Assembly: GCA_902587325.1 (NCBI GenBank)
Contig: CACIKV010000001.1
Coordinates: 117,300 to 181,299, forward strand
Source of the DNA: an uncultured Bacteroidota bacterium
GTDB taxonomy: Bacteria > Bacteroidota > Bacteroidia > Flavobacteriales > Flavobacteriaceae
DNA: 64,000 bases
Direction of reading: 5' to 3'
Shown here: positions 34,066 to 44,430 of the stretch, piece after piece
Layout: each line of letters opens with the position of its first letter
How positions within the stretch are numbered: position 1 is the first letter of the stretch
Made by a program: the position numbers and the translations under genes
The notes under the pieces: model-generated
What the model saw: only the letters and a program-made list of their open reading frames with translations
What the model was told of the DNA's origin: nothing
Database searches by the model: none

Positions 34066-34857
34066 ATGAAAATAATAACAAGTAAAAACAATGAAAAATA
34101 TAAGTTTTTAGTCAAGATCTCAAAAAAATCTAACATTAGAAAAAAAACTGAAAACTTTATAGTTGAAGGTAAAAAGGAAGTTGATTTATGCATTAATTCA
34201 AATTATGTTATTAAATCAATATTTGCTACAGAAAAAAAAATATTAACTCATAGTTTTCATGATACTATATGCAACGATCAATTTATAATCAGTCAAGACT
34301 TAATGAAAACAATAACTTATCGTTCATCATCAAAAATTGTTGCAATTGTCAAAAGAAAAAAATTTGATATTAATAAAATAAAATTTTCAGATGATGAATT
34401 AATTTTAGTTTTAGATAAGCCTGAAAAACCAGGAAATATAGGAGCAATACTTAGGACTTACAATGCTTTAGGATTTAAAAATATTATAATTTCAGATACA
34501 AAAACTGAAATATATAATCCCAATATTATTAGATCTAGTTTGGGTGCAATTTTCTACTTAAATGTTTTTCAGTTGGATACAAAAAAAACAATAACATTTT
34601 TAAAAGAAAATAATTTTAATATTTATGGTAGTTTAATTAAATCAAAAACTTTAGTAAATGATATAGATTTTAGAAACAAATGTGCTGTTTTAATGGGTAC
34701 CGAGTCATCACAAATAAATGATATTTTTTTAAAAAATTCTGACTCAACTTTTAAAATACCAATGATTGGGGATGTTGATTCTTTGAATTTATCTGTTTCT
34801 ACTGCAATTATTTTATATCAAGCAATGATTCAGAAAAAATCTATTAATTTTATGTAA
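34066..34857 (+). CDS. SpoU/TrmH-family RNA 2'-O-methyltransferase
   Basis: ENFIVEGKKEVDLCI; LVLDKPEKPGNIGAILRTYNALGFKNIIISD; AVLMGTESSQI; IPMIGDVDSLNLSVSTAIILYQ. Confidence 0.94.
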   Translation: MKIITSKNNEKYKFLVKISKKSNIRKKTENFIVEGKKEVDLCINSNYVIKSIFATEKKILTHSFHDTICNDQFIISQDLMKTITYRSSSKIVAIVKRKKFDINKIKFSDDELILVLDKPEKPGNIGAILRTYNALGFKNIIISDTKTEIYNPNIIRSSLGAIFYLNVFQLDTKKTITFLKENNFNIYGSLIKSKTLVNDIDFRNKCAVLMGTESSQINDIFLKNSDSTFKIPMIGDVDSLNLSVSTAIILYQAMIQKKSINFM

Positions 34858-34859
34858 AT

Positions 34860-37052
34860 ATGGATATTTCATCTGATAAATTAGTTAATAGAAAGATAGC
34901 TAGAGAATATAAAAAATTATTAAAAGTAAGTTATCAAACCCTGAGCGATGATGATAAAAATTTGATAAGAAAAGCTCTTGACTTGGCCATTGATGCTCAC
35001 AAAGATCAATTTAGAAAGTCTGGTGAACCTTATATTTTTCATCCTATATCTGTTGCTAAAATTGTTGCTGAAAAAATTGGTTTAGATGCGAATAGTATTG
35101 CTGCAGCTCTTCTTCATGATGTTGTTGAAGATTCTCGGTATGATATAATTAAAGTAGGTTCTTTATTTGGACAAAAAATTGCAAAAATAGTTGAAGGTTT
35201 AACTAAAATTTCAAGACTAAAAAAAGATAAAATTTTATCAATACAATCAGAAAATTTTAGAAAAATGCTCCTGACCCTAAATGATGATGTTAGAGTTATA
35301 TTAATTAAAATTGCTGACAGATTACATAATATGAGAACTATGGAGAGTATGAGTCCTGAAAAGCAAATTAAAATTTCGTCTGAAACTCTTTACATCTACG
35401 CTCCAATTGCTCACAGAATAGGATTATATGAAATAAAATCTGAATTAGAAGATCTAAGTTTAAAATATACTGATAATGAAACTTATAATAGCATTAAAAA
35501 TAGTTTGGAAAAGTCGAAAGATGATCAAAACCTATATATACGAAATTTTGCTCGAAAAATATCAGACAAACTAAAGTCAGAGTCAATATTTTTCAAAATT
35601 AATGGAAGATCAAAATCAATTTTCTCCATACGTGAGAAAATGATTAAAAAGAATATAGCAATTGAAGAAGTATACGATCGCTTTGCCATAAGGATAATTT
35701 ATAATAGTAATAACAATAATGAAAAGTTAATTGCTTGGAAAATTTATTCAATTGTTACAGATGTTTACAGACCTAATCCTACTAGATTAAGAGATTGGAT
35801 TTCTAATCCAAAAACTAATGGATATGAAGCTTTACACATTACAGTAGTTGGGCCAAATAAAAGGTGGATTGAAGTTCAAATAAGGTCCGAAAGGATGCAT
35901 GAAATTGCTGAAAGAGGATACGCCGCTCATTTTAAATATAAACAAGGAAATAAACAAGAGAGCGGTTTGGAACAATGGCTAAACAAACTTAAAGATGTTC
36001 TAGAAAATAATGATTCAAATGCAGTTGATTTTGTTGAAGATTTTAAATTAAATCTATATTCAAATGAAATTTTTGTTTTTACGCCAGAAGGTGATTTAAA
36101 ATCACTTCCTAAAGGTGCTTCAGCACTTGATTTTGCATTTGCAGTTCATACTGATTTAGGACTAAAAACAAGAGGCGTCAAGGTTAATGGAAAAATAGTT
36201 CCATTAAATTTTAAACTAAAAAGTGGTGATCAAGTTCAAGTTATAAAAAGTATAAATTCAAAACCCAGTGCTAGCTGGCTTGATTATGTTGAAACATCAA
36301 GAGCAAAGTCTAAAATAAGATCGGCACTTAATGAGAATAAAAAGATGATTGCAGAGGACGGTAAAGAAATTCTGAGAAGAAAACTTAAACACTTAAAAAT
36401 TTCATTTGAAGAAGATATAATTCATAAACTTCAAAATTTTCTTAACCTACAATCATCGCTTGATCTTTTTTACGGTATTGGAGTTGGTAGTATTGATAAT
36501 TCTGAACTTAAAAATTTTGCTAAAACAGAAGGAAGTAGTTTCATAAAGTTTTTTAGAAGAAAACCAAAAAAAAATTTATTAACTAATAGAGAAAAGCGTC
36601 TGAAAAACAATCAATTAGTTTTCGGAAATGGAAGCGAAAAACTTGATTATAAGTTTACAAGTTGTTGTAATCCTCTGCCTGGTGATAATGTTTTTGGATT
36701 TTTAACAATAAGTGATGGAATAAAAGTCCACAAATCTAGTTGTAAAAATGCTCTAAGACTTCAATCAAAATTTGCATATAGAATTCTAAAAGCTGAATGG
36801 GTTGATTCTTCTCATTATGAATTTTCATCTACAATTCAAATTATTGGAATTGATAATCTTGGATTGGTAAATAGAATTACAACAATAATTTCAGAAAACT
36901 TAAATATTAACATGGAAAAGATGTCGTTCGACACTGAGGGAGATACTTTTAAAGGTTTAATAACTTTAAAAGTAAAAAATAAGAATATTGTTGATAAGTT
37001 AATAACAAGACTTAAAAAAATTAAAGGAGTTGATAAAGTTCTTAGATTTTAA
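34860..37052 (+). CDS. Bifunctional (p)ppGpp synthetase/hydrolase, RelA/SpoT (Rsh) family
   Basis: HD domain AAALLHDVVEDS; synthetase RLRDWISNPKTNGYEALHITV; TGS VFTPEGDLKSLPKGASALDFAFAVHTDLG; C-terminal ACT. Confidence 0.97.
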   Translation: MDISSDKLVNRKIAREYKKLLKVSYQTLSDDDKNLIRKALDLAIDAHKDQFRKSGEPYIFHPISVAKIVAEKIGLDANSIAAALLHDVVEDSRYDIIKVGSLFGQKIAKIVEGLTKISRLKKDKILSIQSENFRKMLLTLNDDVRVILIKIADRLHNMRTMESMSPEKQIKISSETLYIYAPIAHRIGLYEIKSELEDLSLKYTDNETYNSIKNSLEKSKDDQNLYIRNFARKISDKLKSESIFFKINGRSKSIFSIREKMIKKNIAIEEVYDRFAIRIIYNSNNNNEKLIAWKIYSIVTDVYRPNPTRLRDWISNPKTNGYEALHITVVGPNKRWIEVQIRSERMHEIAERGYAAHFKYKQGNKQESGLEQWLNKLKDVLENNDSNAVDFVEDFKLNLYSNEIFVFTPEGDLKSLPKGASALDFAFAVHTDLGLKTRGVKVNGKIVPLNFKLKSGDQVQVIKSINSKPSASWLDYVETSRAKSKIRSALNENKKMIAEDGKEILRRKLKHLKISFEEDIIHKLQNFLNLQSSLDLFYGIGVGSIDNSELKNFAKTEGSSFIKFFRRKPKKNLLTNREKRLKNNQLVFGNGSEKLDYKFTSCCNPLPGDNVFGFLTISDGIKVHKSSCKNALRLQSKFAYRILKAEWVDSSHYEFSSTIQIIGIDNLGLVNRITTIISENLNINMEKMSFDTEGDTFKGLITLKVKNKNIVDKLITRLKKIKGVDKVLRF

Positions 37053-37061
37053 TAATTAATT

Positions 37062-37526
37062 TTGAAAAATCAAATGAAAAACAACAAATCCGAAAATCAA
37101 TTATTAGTTAGAGAAGTTTTTTCTAAATTTTTAGATTCAAAATCTCATAGAAAAACACCTGAAAGATTTGCAATATTAAATGAAATATATGATTTAGATG
37201 AACATTTTGATATTGAATTTTTGTTCAGTATAATGAAAAAAAAGAACTATCGTGTAAGTAGAGCAACTTTGTACAATACTATTGAACTTTTGCTTGAATG
37301 TCATCTGGTCAGAAAACATCAGTTTGGAAGTAATATTGCTCATTATGAAAAATCTTATTTTGATAGACAACATGATCATTTAATTTTGACTGACACAGGT
37401 GAGGTTATTGAGTTTTGTGATCCTAGATTACATAATATTAAAAAAAGTATTGAAGAAATTTTTAATGTTAGTATTGAAAAACACTCCTTATACTTTTATG
37501 GAAAAAAAATAAAAAATGAAAATTGA
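37062..37526 (+). CDS. Fur-family transcriptional repressor
   Basis: RKTPERFAILNEIYDLDEHFDIEFLFSIMKKKNYRVSRATLYNTIELLLECHLVRKHQFG. Confidence 0.93.
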   Translation: MKNQMKNNKSENQLLVREVFSKFLDSKSHRKTPERFAILNEIYDLDEHFDIEFLFSIMKKKNYRVSRATLYNTIELLLECHLVRKHQFGSNIAHYEKSYFDRQHDHLILTDTGEVIEFCDPRLHNIKKSIEEIFNVSIEKHSLYFYGKKIKNEN

Positions 37527-38787
37527 TCTTATTTTAGGTCTTCAATGGGGCGATGAGGGTAAAGGAAAGATAGTTGATGTTCTAACATCGGGTTATGATA
37601 TTATTGCTAGATTTCAAGGTGGGCCAAATGCAGGTCATACTCTTGAGTTTGATGGAATAAAACATGTTTTACACACTATTCCATCAGGTATTTTTCATGA
37701 TGGAAAATTAAATATTATTGGAAATGGTGTTGTTATCGACCCGGTTATATTTGAAAAAGAAATTGAAAAATTAAAAGCTCTAAACGTAGACCTTAAAAAA
37801 AAATTATTAATATCAAGAAAAGCTCATTTAATATTACCAACTCACCGATTAATTGATAAGGCTTCTGAACTTTCAAAAGGAAAAAAGAAAATTGGCTCTA
37901 CTCTAAAGGGGATAGGCCCAACATACATGGACAAAACTGGAAGAAATGGGTTGAGAGTTGGAGACTTAGAAATGGAAGGATGGAACGAAAAATTTGAAAA
38001 TTTAATAAATAAACATCTTAATATTATAACTAATTTTAATGTAGATATTGATTTTGATATTGAAAGTTTAAAAAAAGAGTTTTTAAACTCAGTTGACTTT
38101 ATGAATAATCTTGAATTTATTGATAGTGAAGAATATTTTCATGATTCAATAAAAAAAGACCACAAGATTTTAGCAGAAGGTGCTCAAGGTTCTTTATTGG
38201 ATATAGATTTTGGTACATACCCTTATGTTACTTCATCAAATACAACATCTGCAGGTGCATGTACTGGTTTAGGTGTTCCTCCGAATAAAATTGGTAGTGT
38301 ATTTGGTATTTTCAAAGCTTACACAACAAGAGTAGGTAGCGGTCCTTTCCCCACAGAACTTTTTGATAAAGTTGGAGACAGAATTGCCAAAGTAGGAAAT
38401 GAATTTGGAGCAACAACTGGCAGAGCAAGAAGATGTGGATGGCTTGACATAGTATCATTAAAGCATTCCATTAACGTAAACGGTGTTACAGATCTGATAA
38501 TGATGAAAGGAGATGTTCTTTCAGGATTAAAAAAAATTAAGATTTGTGTTGGATATAAGTATAAAGGCAGTATAATAAAACATCTACCCTTTTCTCTCAG
38601 CGATTCAAGCTTAGAACCAATTTATGAAGAATTAGATGGTTGGGAAGAAGACATTTTTGAAATCACAAATTATGAAACACTTCCTACAAACTTTAAAAAT
38701 TATATTGATTATCTTGAAACTAAACTTAATGTAAAGATTAAAATTGTCTCAGTTGGCCCAGATAGAAAACAAACAATTTTTAGGTAA
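37516..38787 (+). CDS. purA: Adenylosuccinate synthetase
   Basis: LGLQWGDEGKGKIVDVL; FQGGPNAGHTLEFDG; GSTLKGIGPTYMDKTGRNGLRVGDL; ATTGRARRCGWLDIV. Confidence 0.97.
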   Translation: MKIDLILGLQWGDEGKGKIVDVLTSGYDIIARFQGGPNAGHTLEFDGIKHVLHTIPSGIFHDGKLNIIGNGVVIDPVIFEKEIEKLKALNVDLKKKLLISRKAHLILPTHRLIDKASELSKGKKKIGSTLKGIGPTYMDKTGRNGLRVGDLEMEGWNEKFENLINKHLNIITNFNVDIDFDIESLKKEFLNSVDFMNNLEFIDSEEYFHDSIKKDHKILAEGAQGSLLDIDFGTYPYVTSSNTTSAGACTGLGVPPNKIGSVFGIFKAYTTRVGSGPFPTELFDKVGDRIAKVGNEFGATTGRARRCGWLDIVSLKHSINVNGVTDLIMMKGDVLSGLKKIKICVGYKYKGSIIKHLPFSLSDSSLEPIYEELDGWEEDIFEITNYETLPTNFKNYIDYLETKLNVKIKIVSVGPDRKQTIFR

Positions 38788-40357
38788 TAAATTTTACTTT
38801 TTAAAACTATTTTTTTTAATAATCTCATTGTTAAATTATTCTCAAGAAATAAAACAAATTGAGATTATATATGCAGGATCATTTGATAGAGATGAAAATA
38901 TTTATCCTGATGGAAATATTTTAGAAAAAGATAAAAATCGAAAAGTTCATCTAAAACATGAGGATATGAATATATTCTCTAACAAATCTATTTTTTTTAA
39001 AAAAAACAACTCTGTAATTTCTGTTGGAGATGTTTTCATTAACCAAGGGGATACTTTAAAACTATATTGTGATTCATTAAATTATAATGGAAAAATAAAA
39101 AAAATATATGCGCATGGAAATGTTAAACTTATAAATAATGAGATGAAACTTGAATCTAAAAATCTAGAGTTAGATAGGTTGAAAAATGAAGCTTTTTTTT
39201 ATGATGGAGGAAAAATTATTGATAGTTTATCAGAGATAACTAGTAAAAATGGTAAGTATTTTATTGATTTTAAAAAATATGTTTTTAAAAATAATGTAGT
39301 TGTTAAAGACCAAGATAGAGTAATTAAATCCGAGATGATGGATTATTTTCTAGATAATGAAAAAACTTTTTTTTATAAGAGAACCTCGATTTATGGTGAT
39401 GAATATACTGTTAGATGTAACTCTGGATATTATGAACCAAGAACTAAAACTGGAGTTTTTGAGAATGATGCTAGAATTGATTTTGATAACAGGGAAATTT
39501 ATGGTGATAGTATTTTTTTTAATGAAGAAAAAGAATATTCAAGTATTACAAATAATGTAAAAATAATTGATTCAATAGAAAATTTAGTTTTAAAAGGAGA
39601 ATTTGCAGAATTTTTTAAAAAAAATGATTCAGCAATTATTACAAAAAACCCTATTGCAATAAATATTTTAAAAAATGACTCCTTACTTATAAAGGCTGAT
39701 ACATTAATATCTGTTGGAGAAGAAAAAACAAGAAAAATGAGAGGTATTAATAATGTTAGGTTTGTTCAAGGAAAATTGAGTGGTAAATCTGACTACATTC
39801 AAGTTGACAAGAAATTAGGATTAACAACTATGTTAAGAAAAAAAATTTCAGAAAGGAATCTGCAAATTTTAACAGAGTCTGAAATCAATTTAAAAAATCC
39901 AGTTATTTGGGACAATTACACTCAAATGACTGGTGATAAGATAATATTTACTGAAAATTTAGACACTAATGAGCTTGACTCTATAAAAATAACGAATAAT
40001 GTATTTATAATAGAAAAAGATACTATCGGAAATAGTCAATTTAATCAAATCAAAGGTCTTAAACTAAGGGGTGTTTTTAATAAAAATAAAATTGATCGAG
40101 TTAAGATTGATCAAAATTCTGAATTAATTTACTATATGTATGATGAGGAATTTAATTTAATAGGTATTGATAAAGCTGTTGCAAGCTCAATTATTATTTA
40201 TTTTAAAAATCAAGGCATGGATGAAATTACTTTTATAACTAATCCTGAAGGAATCTTATTCCCTAAAGAATTTCTAAACAAGAATGAAACTTTTTTAAAT
40301 GGATTTATTAACAGAGAAAAAGAAAAAATTAAAAAAAATGATATTCTAGTTGATTAA
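38744..40357 (+). CDS. OstA-like (LptA/OstA-domain) outer-membrane biogenesis protein
   Basis: Repeating OstA-type segments (GDVFINQGDTLKLYCDSLNYNGKIKKIYAHGNVKLI; GDSIFFNEEKEYSSITNNVKII). The start overlaps purA; exact start uncertain. Confidence 0.82.
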   Translation: MSQLAQIENKQFLGNKFYFLKLFFLIISLLNYSQEIKQIEIIYAGSFDRDENIYPDGNILEKDKNRKVHLKHEDMNIFSNKSIFFKKNNSVISVGDVFINQGDTLKLYCDSLNYNGKIKKIYAHGNVKLINNEMKLESKNLELDRLKNEAFFYDGGKIIDSLSEITSKNGKYFIDFKKYVFKNNVVVKDQDRVIKSEMMDYFLDNEKTFFYKRTSIYGDEYTVRCNSGYYEPRTKTGVFENDARIDFDNREIYGDSIFFNEEKEYSSITNNVKIIDSIENLVLKGEFAEFFKKNDSAIITKNPIAINILKNDSLLIKADTLISVGEEKTRKMRGINNVRFVQGKLSGKSDYIQVDKKLGLTTMLRKKISERNLQILTESEINLKNPVIWDNYTQMTGDKIIFTENLDTNELDSIKITNNVFIIEKDTIGNSQFNQIKGLKLRGVFNKNKIDRVKIDQNSELIYYMYDEEFNLIGIDKAVASSIIIYFKNQGMDEITFITNPEGILFPKEFLNKNETFLNGFINREKEKIKKNDILVD

Positions 40358-41522
40358 AAAATTTTTAAAATATCAAGGTCAAACAACAGAAAACCCTTTA
40401 GGTTTAGAAGTTATAAAAGCTAGGGGATCTTATATATATACAAAAGACAAAAAGTATTTAGATTTTGTTGCAGGAGTATCTGTTAACAATCTTGGTCATT
40501 CAAATCCAATTATAAATAATGCTATTATAAATCAACTGAAAGATTACTCTCATGTTATGGTATATGGTGAATTTATTCTTAAACCAAGTATTAAATTATG
40601 TGAATTAATTGCAAAAATATTGCCATCAAAATTAAATTCAACTTATTTGACTAACTCAGGAACTGAAGCTATTGAAGCTTCATTAAAGCTTGCAAAAAGA
40701 TCAACTGGGAGACAAAAAATTATTTCCATGATTAATTCTTATCACGGAAGTACTCATGGAAGTTTAAGTGTTTCTGGTTTTGAAAAAAGAAAAAGAAGAT
40801 ACAGACCTCTTCTTCCCAATATTTTCCATATAAATTTCAATTCGCTATCAGATTTAGAATTAATTGATAATAGTACCTCATGTGTTATTGTTGAACCAAT
40901 CCAAGGTGGAGCTGGATTTCTACAGGCTAATATGAAATTCCTAAAAGATCTTAGAAAAAAATGTGATGATATGGGAGCTATTTTAATTTTTGATGAGTTA
41001 CAGTCAGGCCTTGGAAGAACAGGTAAAATGTTTGCTTTTGAACACTATGGTATTATTCCCGATATTTTAGTTATTGGAAAAGCTCTTGGCGGGGGGTTCC
41101 CAATTGGAGCTCTTATTTGCAATAAAAGCTTAATGGATAAATTTAAATTTAATCCAATTCTTGGACACATAACAACTTTTGGTGGTCATCCCGTAATTTC
41201 AAAAGCTGGTATTGAAACGATTAAATACGTACTTAAAAACAATCTACAATCAAAAGCACTTGAAAAAGAAAAATTATTTAAATCTATTCTTAAACATGAA
41301 TTAATTAGTGAAATAAGAGGAAAAGGATTAATGATAGCAATGATAATGAAAAGTGAGAAAATTGCTAATTATTTAGTAAAAGAATGCCTGAAAAAAGGAT
41401 TAATTGTATTCTTTCTGCTTTACGAAAAAAAGGCTATTAGAATAACACCACCTTTGACTATCTCTAATAAGGAGATTAAAATTGGTTGCAAATTAATTAT
41501 TGAATTATTAAACAACTATTAA
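40350..41522 (+). CDS. Class-III aminotransferase (acetylornithine/aspartate aminotransferase family)
   Basis: LTNSGTEAIEASLKLAKRSTGRQKII; VIVEPIQGGAGF; LIFDELQSGLGRTGKMFAFEHYGIIPDILVIGKALGGGFPIGAL. Confidence 0.93.
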   Translation: MIKKFLKYQGQTTENPLGLEVIKARGSYIYTKDKKYLDFVAGVSVNNLGHSNPIINNAIINQLKDYSHVMVYGEFILKPSIKLCELIAKILPSKLNSTYLTNSGTEAIEASLKLAKRSTGRQKIISMINSYHGSTHGSLSVSGFEKRKRRYRPLLPNIFHINFNSLSDLELIDNSTSCVIVEPIQGGAGFLQANMKFLKDLRKKCDDMGAILIFDELQSGLGRTGKMFAFEHYGIIPDILVIGKALGGGFPIGALICNKSLMDKFKFNPILGHITTFGGHPVISKAGIETIKYVLKNNLQSKALEKEKLFKSILKHELISEIRGKGLMIAMIMKSEKIANYLVKECLKKGLIVFFLLYEKKAIRITPPLTISNKEIKIGCKLIIELLNNY

Positions 41523-41599
41523 ATCAAATGTTAATAAATTATTGATAAAGAATAATTTATTCAACATCATATACAGGTTATACTATATATTTTTATTGT

Positions 41600-42607
41600 G
41601 TGTTAGACGGTAATGAAAATATTTTAGATAAAATTTTAAAATTTGAGGATATGATTAACAGCAATAAATCAATATTTTTAGATTTAGATGATATTGAAGA
41701 TATTATTTTATATTATTTAAATGAAGAGAATTTTAAATATGCTGAAAAGGCAATTGAATTTGGCGTTAATTTATATCCTGAAAATTTAAATATTATAATT
41801 TTAAAATCTGAACTATTACTTTTAATAAATAAAAAAAATGAAGCTGAAAATTTAGTTTCAAAGTTTATAAAATTTAATAATAGTAATCTAGATTTAATAT
41901 TTCAAAAAGCTAAAATATTAACATCAAAAAAAAAATATAAAGATTCGATAAAATTGCTTACCAATATAGCTTTCAGCAGTGAGCTAGATTTCTATGTTAA
42001 TGATTTATTATTTAAGAATTATATTAACATTGAAGACTATATAAACGCAATTAAAGTTGGAAAAAAAATAATTTTTATAAACCATGATAATAAATTATTT
42101 TTCGATAAACTCTTAAGCTGTTACAAACTGTCAAAAAAGAAAAATGAAGCTATAAAATTTTTAAATGAATTTTTGGATAAAAATCCGTACTCTGCATATG
42201 CTTGGAATGAATTAGGAAAAGTTTATTTCGAACAAAAAAAATTTAAGGAAAGTAAAACATGTCATGATTTTGCTATTATCAGTGATGAGAGTTTTACCCA
42301 AAGTTATTTAGAACTTGCAAAAATTCATGAGAAAATTGAAGATTTTTCTAAAGCGATATATTATTATAAAATTGTCGATAATAGAAATAAATCTTCAACT
42401 TATTCCCTTTATAGATTATCAAGATGTTATGAGAAAATTTATGATTACGATACTTCTATGAGATACTTAAATAGAATAGTCGAGGAGGACCCTCTATATG
42501 AAAAAGCTTGGATATCAATTGCAAAATATTATTTAAGAAAAGACGATCATGATAAAGCAATTGAAAATCTAAATACGGCCTTAAATATTATTTCAAAAAA
42601 TTATTAA
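41600..42607 (+). CDS. Tetratricopeptide-repeat protein
   Basis: Repeated TPR helices (PYSAYAWNELGKVYFEQKKFKESKTCHDFAI; QSYLELAKIHEKIEDFSKAIYYYKIV; KAWISIAKYYLRKDDHDKAIENLNTAL). Confidence 0.85.
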   Translation: MLDGNENILDKILKFEDMINSNKSIFLDLDDIEDIILYYLNEENFKYAEKAIEFGVNLYPENLNIIILKSELLLLINKKNEAENLVSKFIKFNNSNLDLIFQKAKILTSKKKYKDSIKLLTNIAFSSELDFYVNDLLFKNYINIEDYINAIKVGKKIIFINHDNKLFFDKLLSCYKLSKKKNEAIKFLNEFLDKNPYSAYAWNELGKVYFEQKKFKESKTCHDFAIISDESFTQSYLELAKIHEKIEDFSKAIYYYKIVDNRNKSSTYSLYRLSRCYEKIYDYDTSMRYLNRIVEEDPLYEKAWISIAKYYLRKDDHDKAIENLNTALNIISKNY

Positions 42608-42614
42608 TAACTAG

Positions 42615-43490
42615 TTGAATAAAATTAATTACTTAATCATTTACCTTAAAGGTATGGCTATGGGTATTTCAGACTTAATTCCAGGAATATCTGGAGGAAC
42701 TATAGCATTAATAACTGGAATTTACGATGATTTTATTTCATCTTTAAATAACTTGAAAATTAAAAATATTAGATCCATTTTAAAAAGTGATTTTTTTTTA
42801 AAATTAAAGGAATTTAAGTTTGATTTATTAATATTTATAATGCTTGGAATAATTTCAAGTATTTTAATCTTCAGCAAAATAATTTCTAATTTACTTATCA
42901 ATTATCCTCAAGAAATAAGTTCTTTTTTCTTCGGACTTATTTTAGCAAGTATACCATTTATTATGAAGGATATAAAAATCTTTTCTTTTAATAATCTCCC
43001 CTTTTTTATAGGTTCAATATTAATAACATATTATTTACTAGGATTGAATAATATTAATGGTGAAATATCATTGATATATATATTTATATGTGGATTCTTT
43101 TGTTCATGCGCAATGATACTCCCTGGGATTTCTGGAGCTTACATATTATTGATTTTTTCAACCTATGATTTTATTCTGGAAAAACTTAATCTTTTTCTGA
43201 CAGATTTTAATTTTAATGATTTCATATGGATTGGAGTATTTATCCTAGGCATATTAACTGGAATATTAACATTTTCAAGATTTATAAAGTATTTACTCCA
43301 AAAGCATAAAAATAAAACTATTGTTTTTTTAAGTGGTTTAATAATTGGGTCTCTACCAGAACTAATTCCTTTTGAAATATTAGAATTAAACACTAATTAT
43401 TTAATATCAAATTCAACTGTTTTTATTTGTTTTGGTTTGGGAATTTTTCTGTTAATTGGAATAAATTTTATGTCAAAAAATGAAAAGTAA
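42615..43490 (+). CDS. DUF368 membrane protein (polyprenyl-phosphate translocase-like), copy 1
   Basis: MGISDLIPGISGGTIALITGIYDDFI and ILPGISGAYILLIFSTYDFILE, the two family motifs. Confidence 0.9.
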   Translation: MNKINYLIIYLKGMAMGISDLIPGISGGTIALITGIYDDFISSLNNLKIKNIRSILKSDFFLKLKEFKFDLLIFIMLGIISSILIFSKIISNLLINYPQEISSFFFGLILASIPFIMKDIKIFSFNNLPFFIGSILITYYLLGLNNINGEISLIYIFICGFFCSCAMILPGISGAYILLIFSTYDFILEKLNLFLTDFNFNDFIWIGVFILGILTGILTFSRFIKYLLQKHKNKTIVFLSGLIIGSLPELIPFEILELNTNYLISNSTVFICFGLGIFLLIGINFMSKNEK

Positions 43491-44430
43491 GAGAGATTGG
43501 AATAGTATTAATTCATTAGAAATATTTTTTCATGGATTAATAATGGGTACTATAAATAAACTTCCAGGAATATCAGGTGGGCTATATTCAATTGTGATTG
43601 GTTTTTATGATCATTTAATGAATTCAATCAAAAATATTAATAATAATACTATTAAAAATTTATTTCTTTTTGAGTTAAAAAAACTAAATAGTTCGATTAA
43701 TGGTAAATTTCTTTTTTTCCTTTCAATAGGAATGATAATTAGTTATTTCACAACATCAAAGATTTTAGATTTTTTTTTATTAAACTACGAACTATATGTC
43801 TGGTCTATTTTTTTTGGTCTAATATTAGGAAGTCTTTATGTTTTAATAAAAAGGACTAATAAAACAAACGTAAAAAAACTTTTAATTCTTTTTGTTGGTC
43901 TTTGTTTTGGATTATTATTAAGTTTTTCAGAACCTATGTTGGAAAATAGAGCCTTGGTATTTGTTTTCTTTTGTGGTTTTATTAGTATTTGCGGAATAAC
44001 TATACCAGGCTTATCCGGAAGCTTTATACTAATACTTCTTGGTAATTACGAATTATTATTAGTTGATGCTGTTAATAGTTTTTTTAATCTTGTAGCAAAT
44101 ATTTTTAAAAACGAAAACTACCCTGTTGATAGCGAACTTATCAAAATATTAATAGTATTCTTTCTCGGATCTGCATTAGGATTAATAATTTTGTCAAAAT
44201 TTTTAAGTTTTATTTTAAAAAAATATCCGATTCACTTAAATCATCTTATAATAGGATTTATTGTAGGGACACTTCCAATTGTTTGGCCATGGAATAAAGT
44301 AGAATTAGGTAAGGAATTTCTTACTATGTTCAATAATTTTTATGGTCTAATTTTTATTTTAGCTAGCTTTATTATCATAATATTATTAAATAATAATGCC
44401 AACAAAAAAAATATACGGTCTAATAGGTAA
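43480..44430 (+). CDS. DUF368 membrane protein, copy 2 (diverged tandem paralog)
   Basis: MGTINKLPGISGGLYSIVIGFYDHLM and ITIPGLSGSFILILLGNYELLL; overlaps copy 1 by 11 nt. Confidence 0.88.
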   Translation: MKSKRDWNSINSLEIFFHGLIMGTINKLPGISGGLYSIVIGFYDHLMNSIKNINNNTIKNLFLFELKKLNSSINGKFLFFLSIGMIISYFTTSKILDFFLLNYELYVWSIFFGLILGSLYVLIKRTNKTNVKKLLILFVGLCFGLLLSFSEPMLENRALVFVFFCGFISICGITIPGLSGSFILILLGNYELLLVDAVNSFFNLVANIFKNENYPVDSELIKILIVFFLGSALGLIILSKFLSFILKKYPIHLNHLIIGFIVGTLPIVWPWNKVELGKEFLTMFNNFYGLIFILASFIIIILLNNNANKKNIRSNR

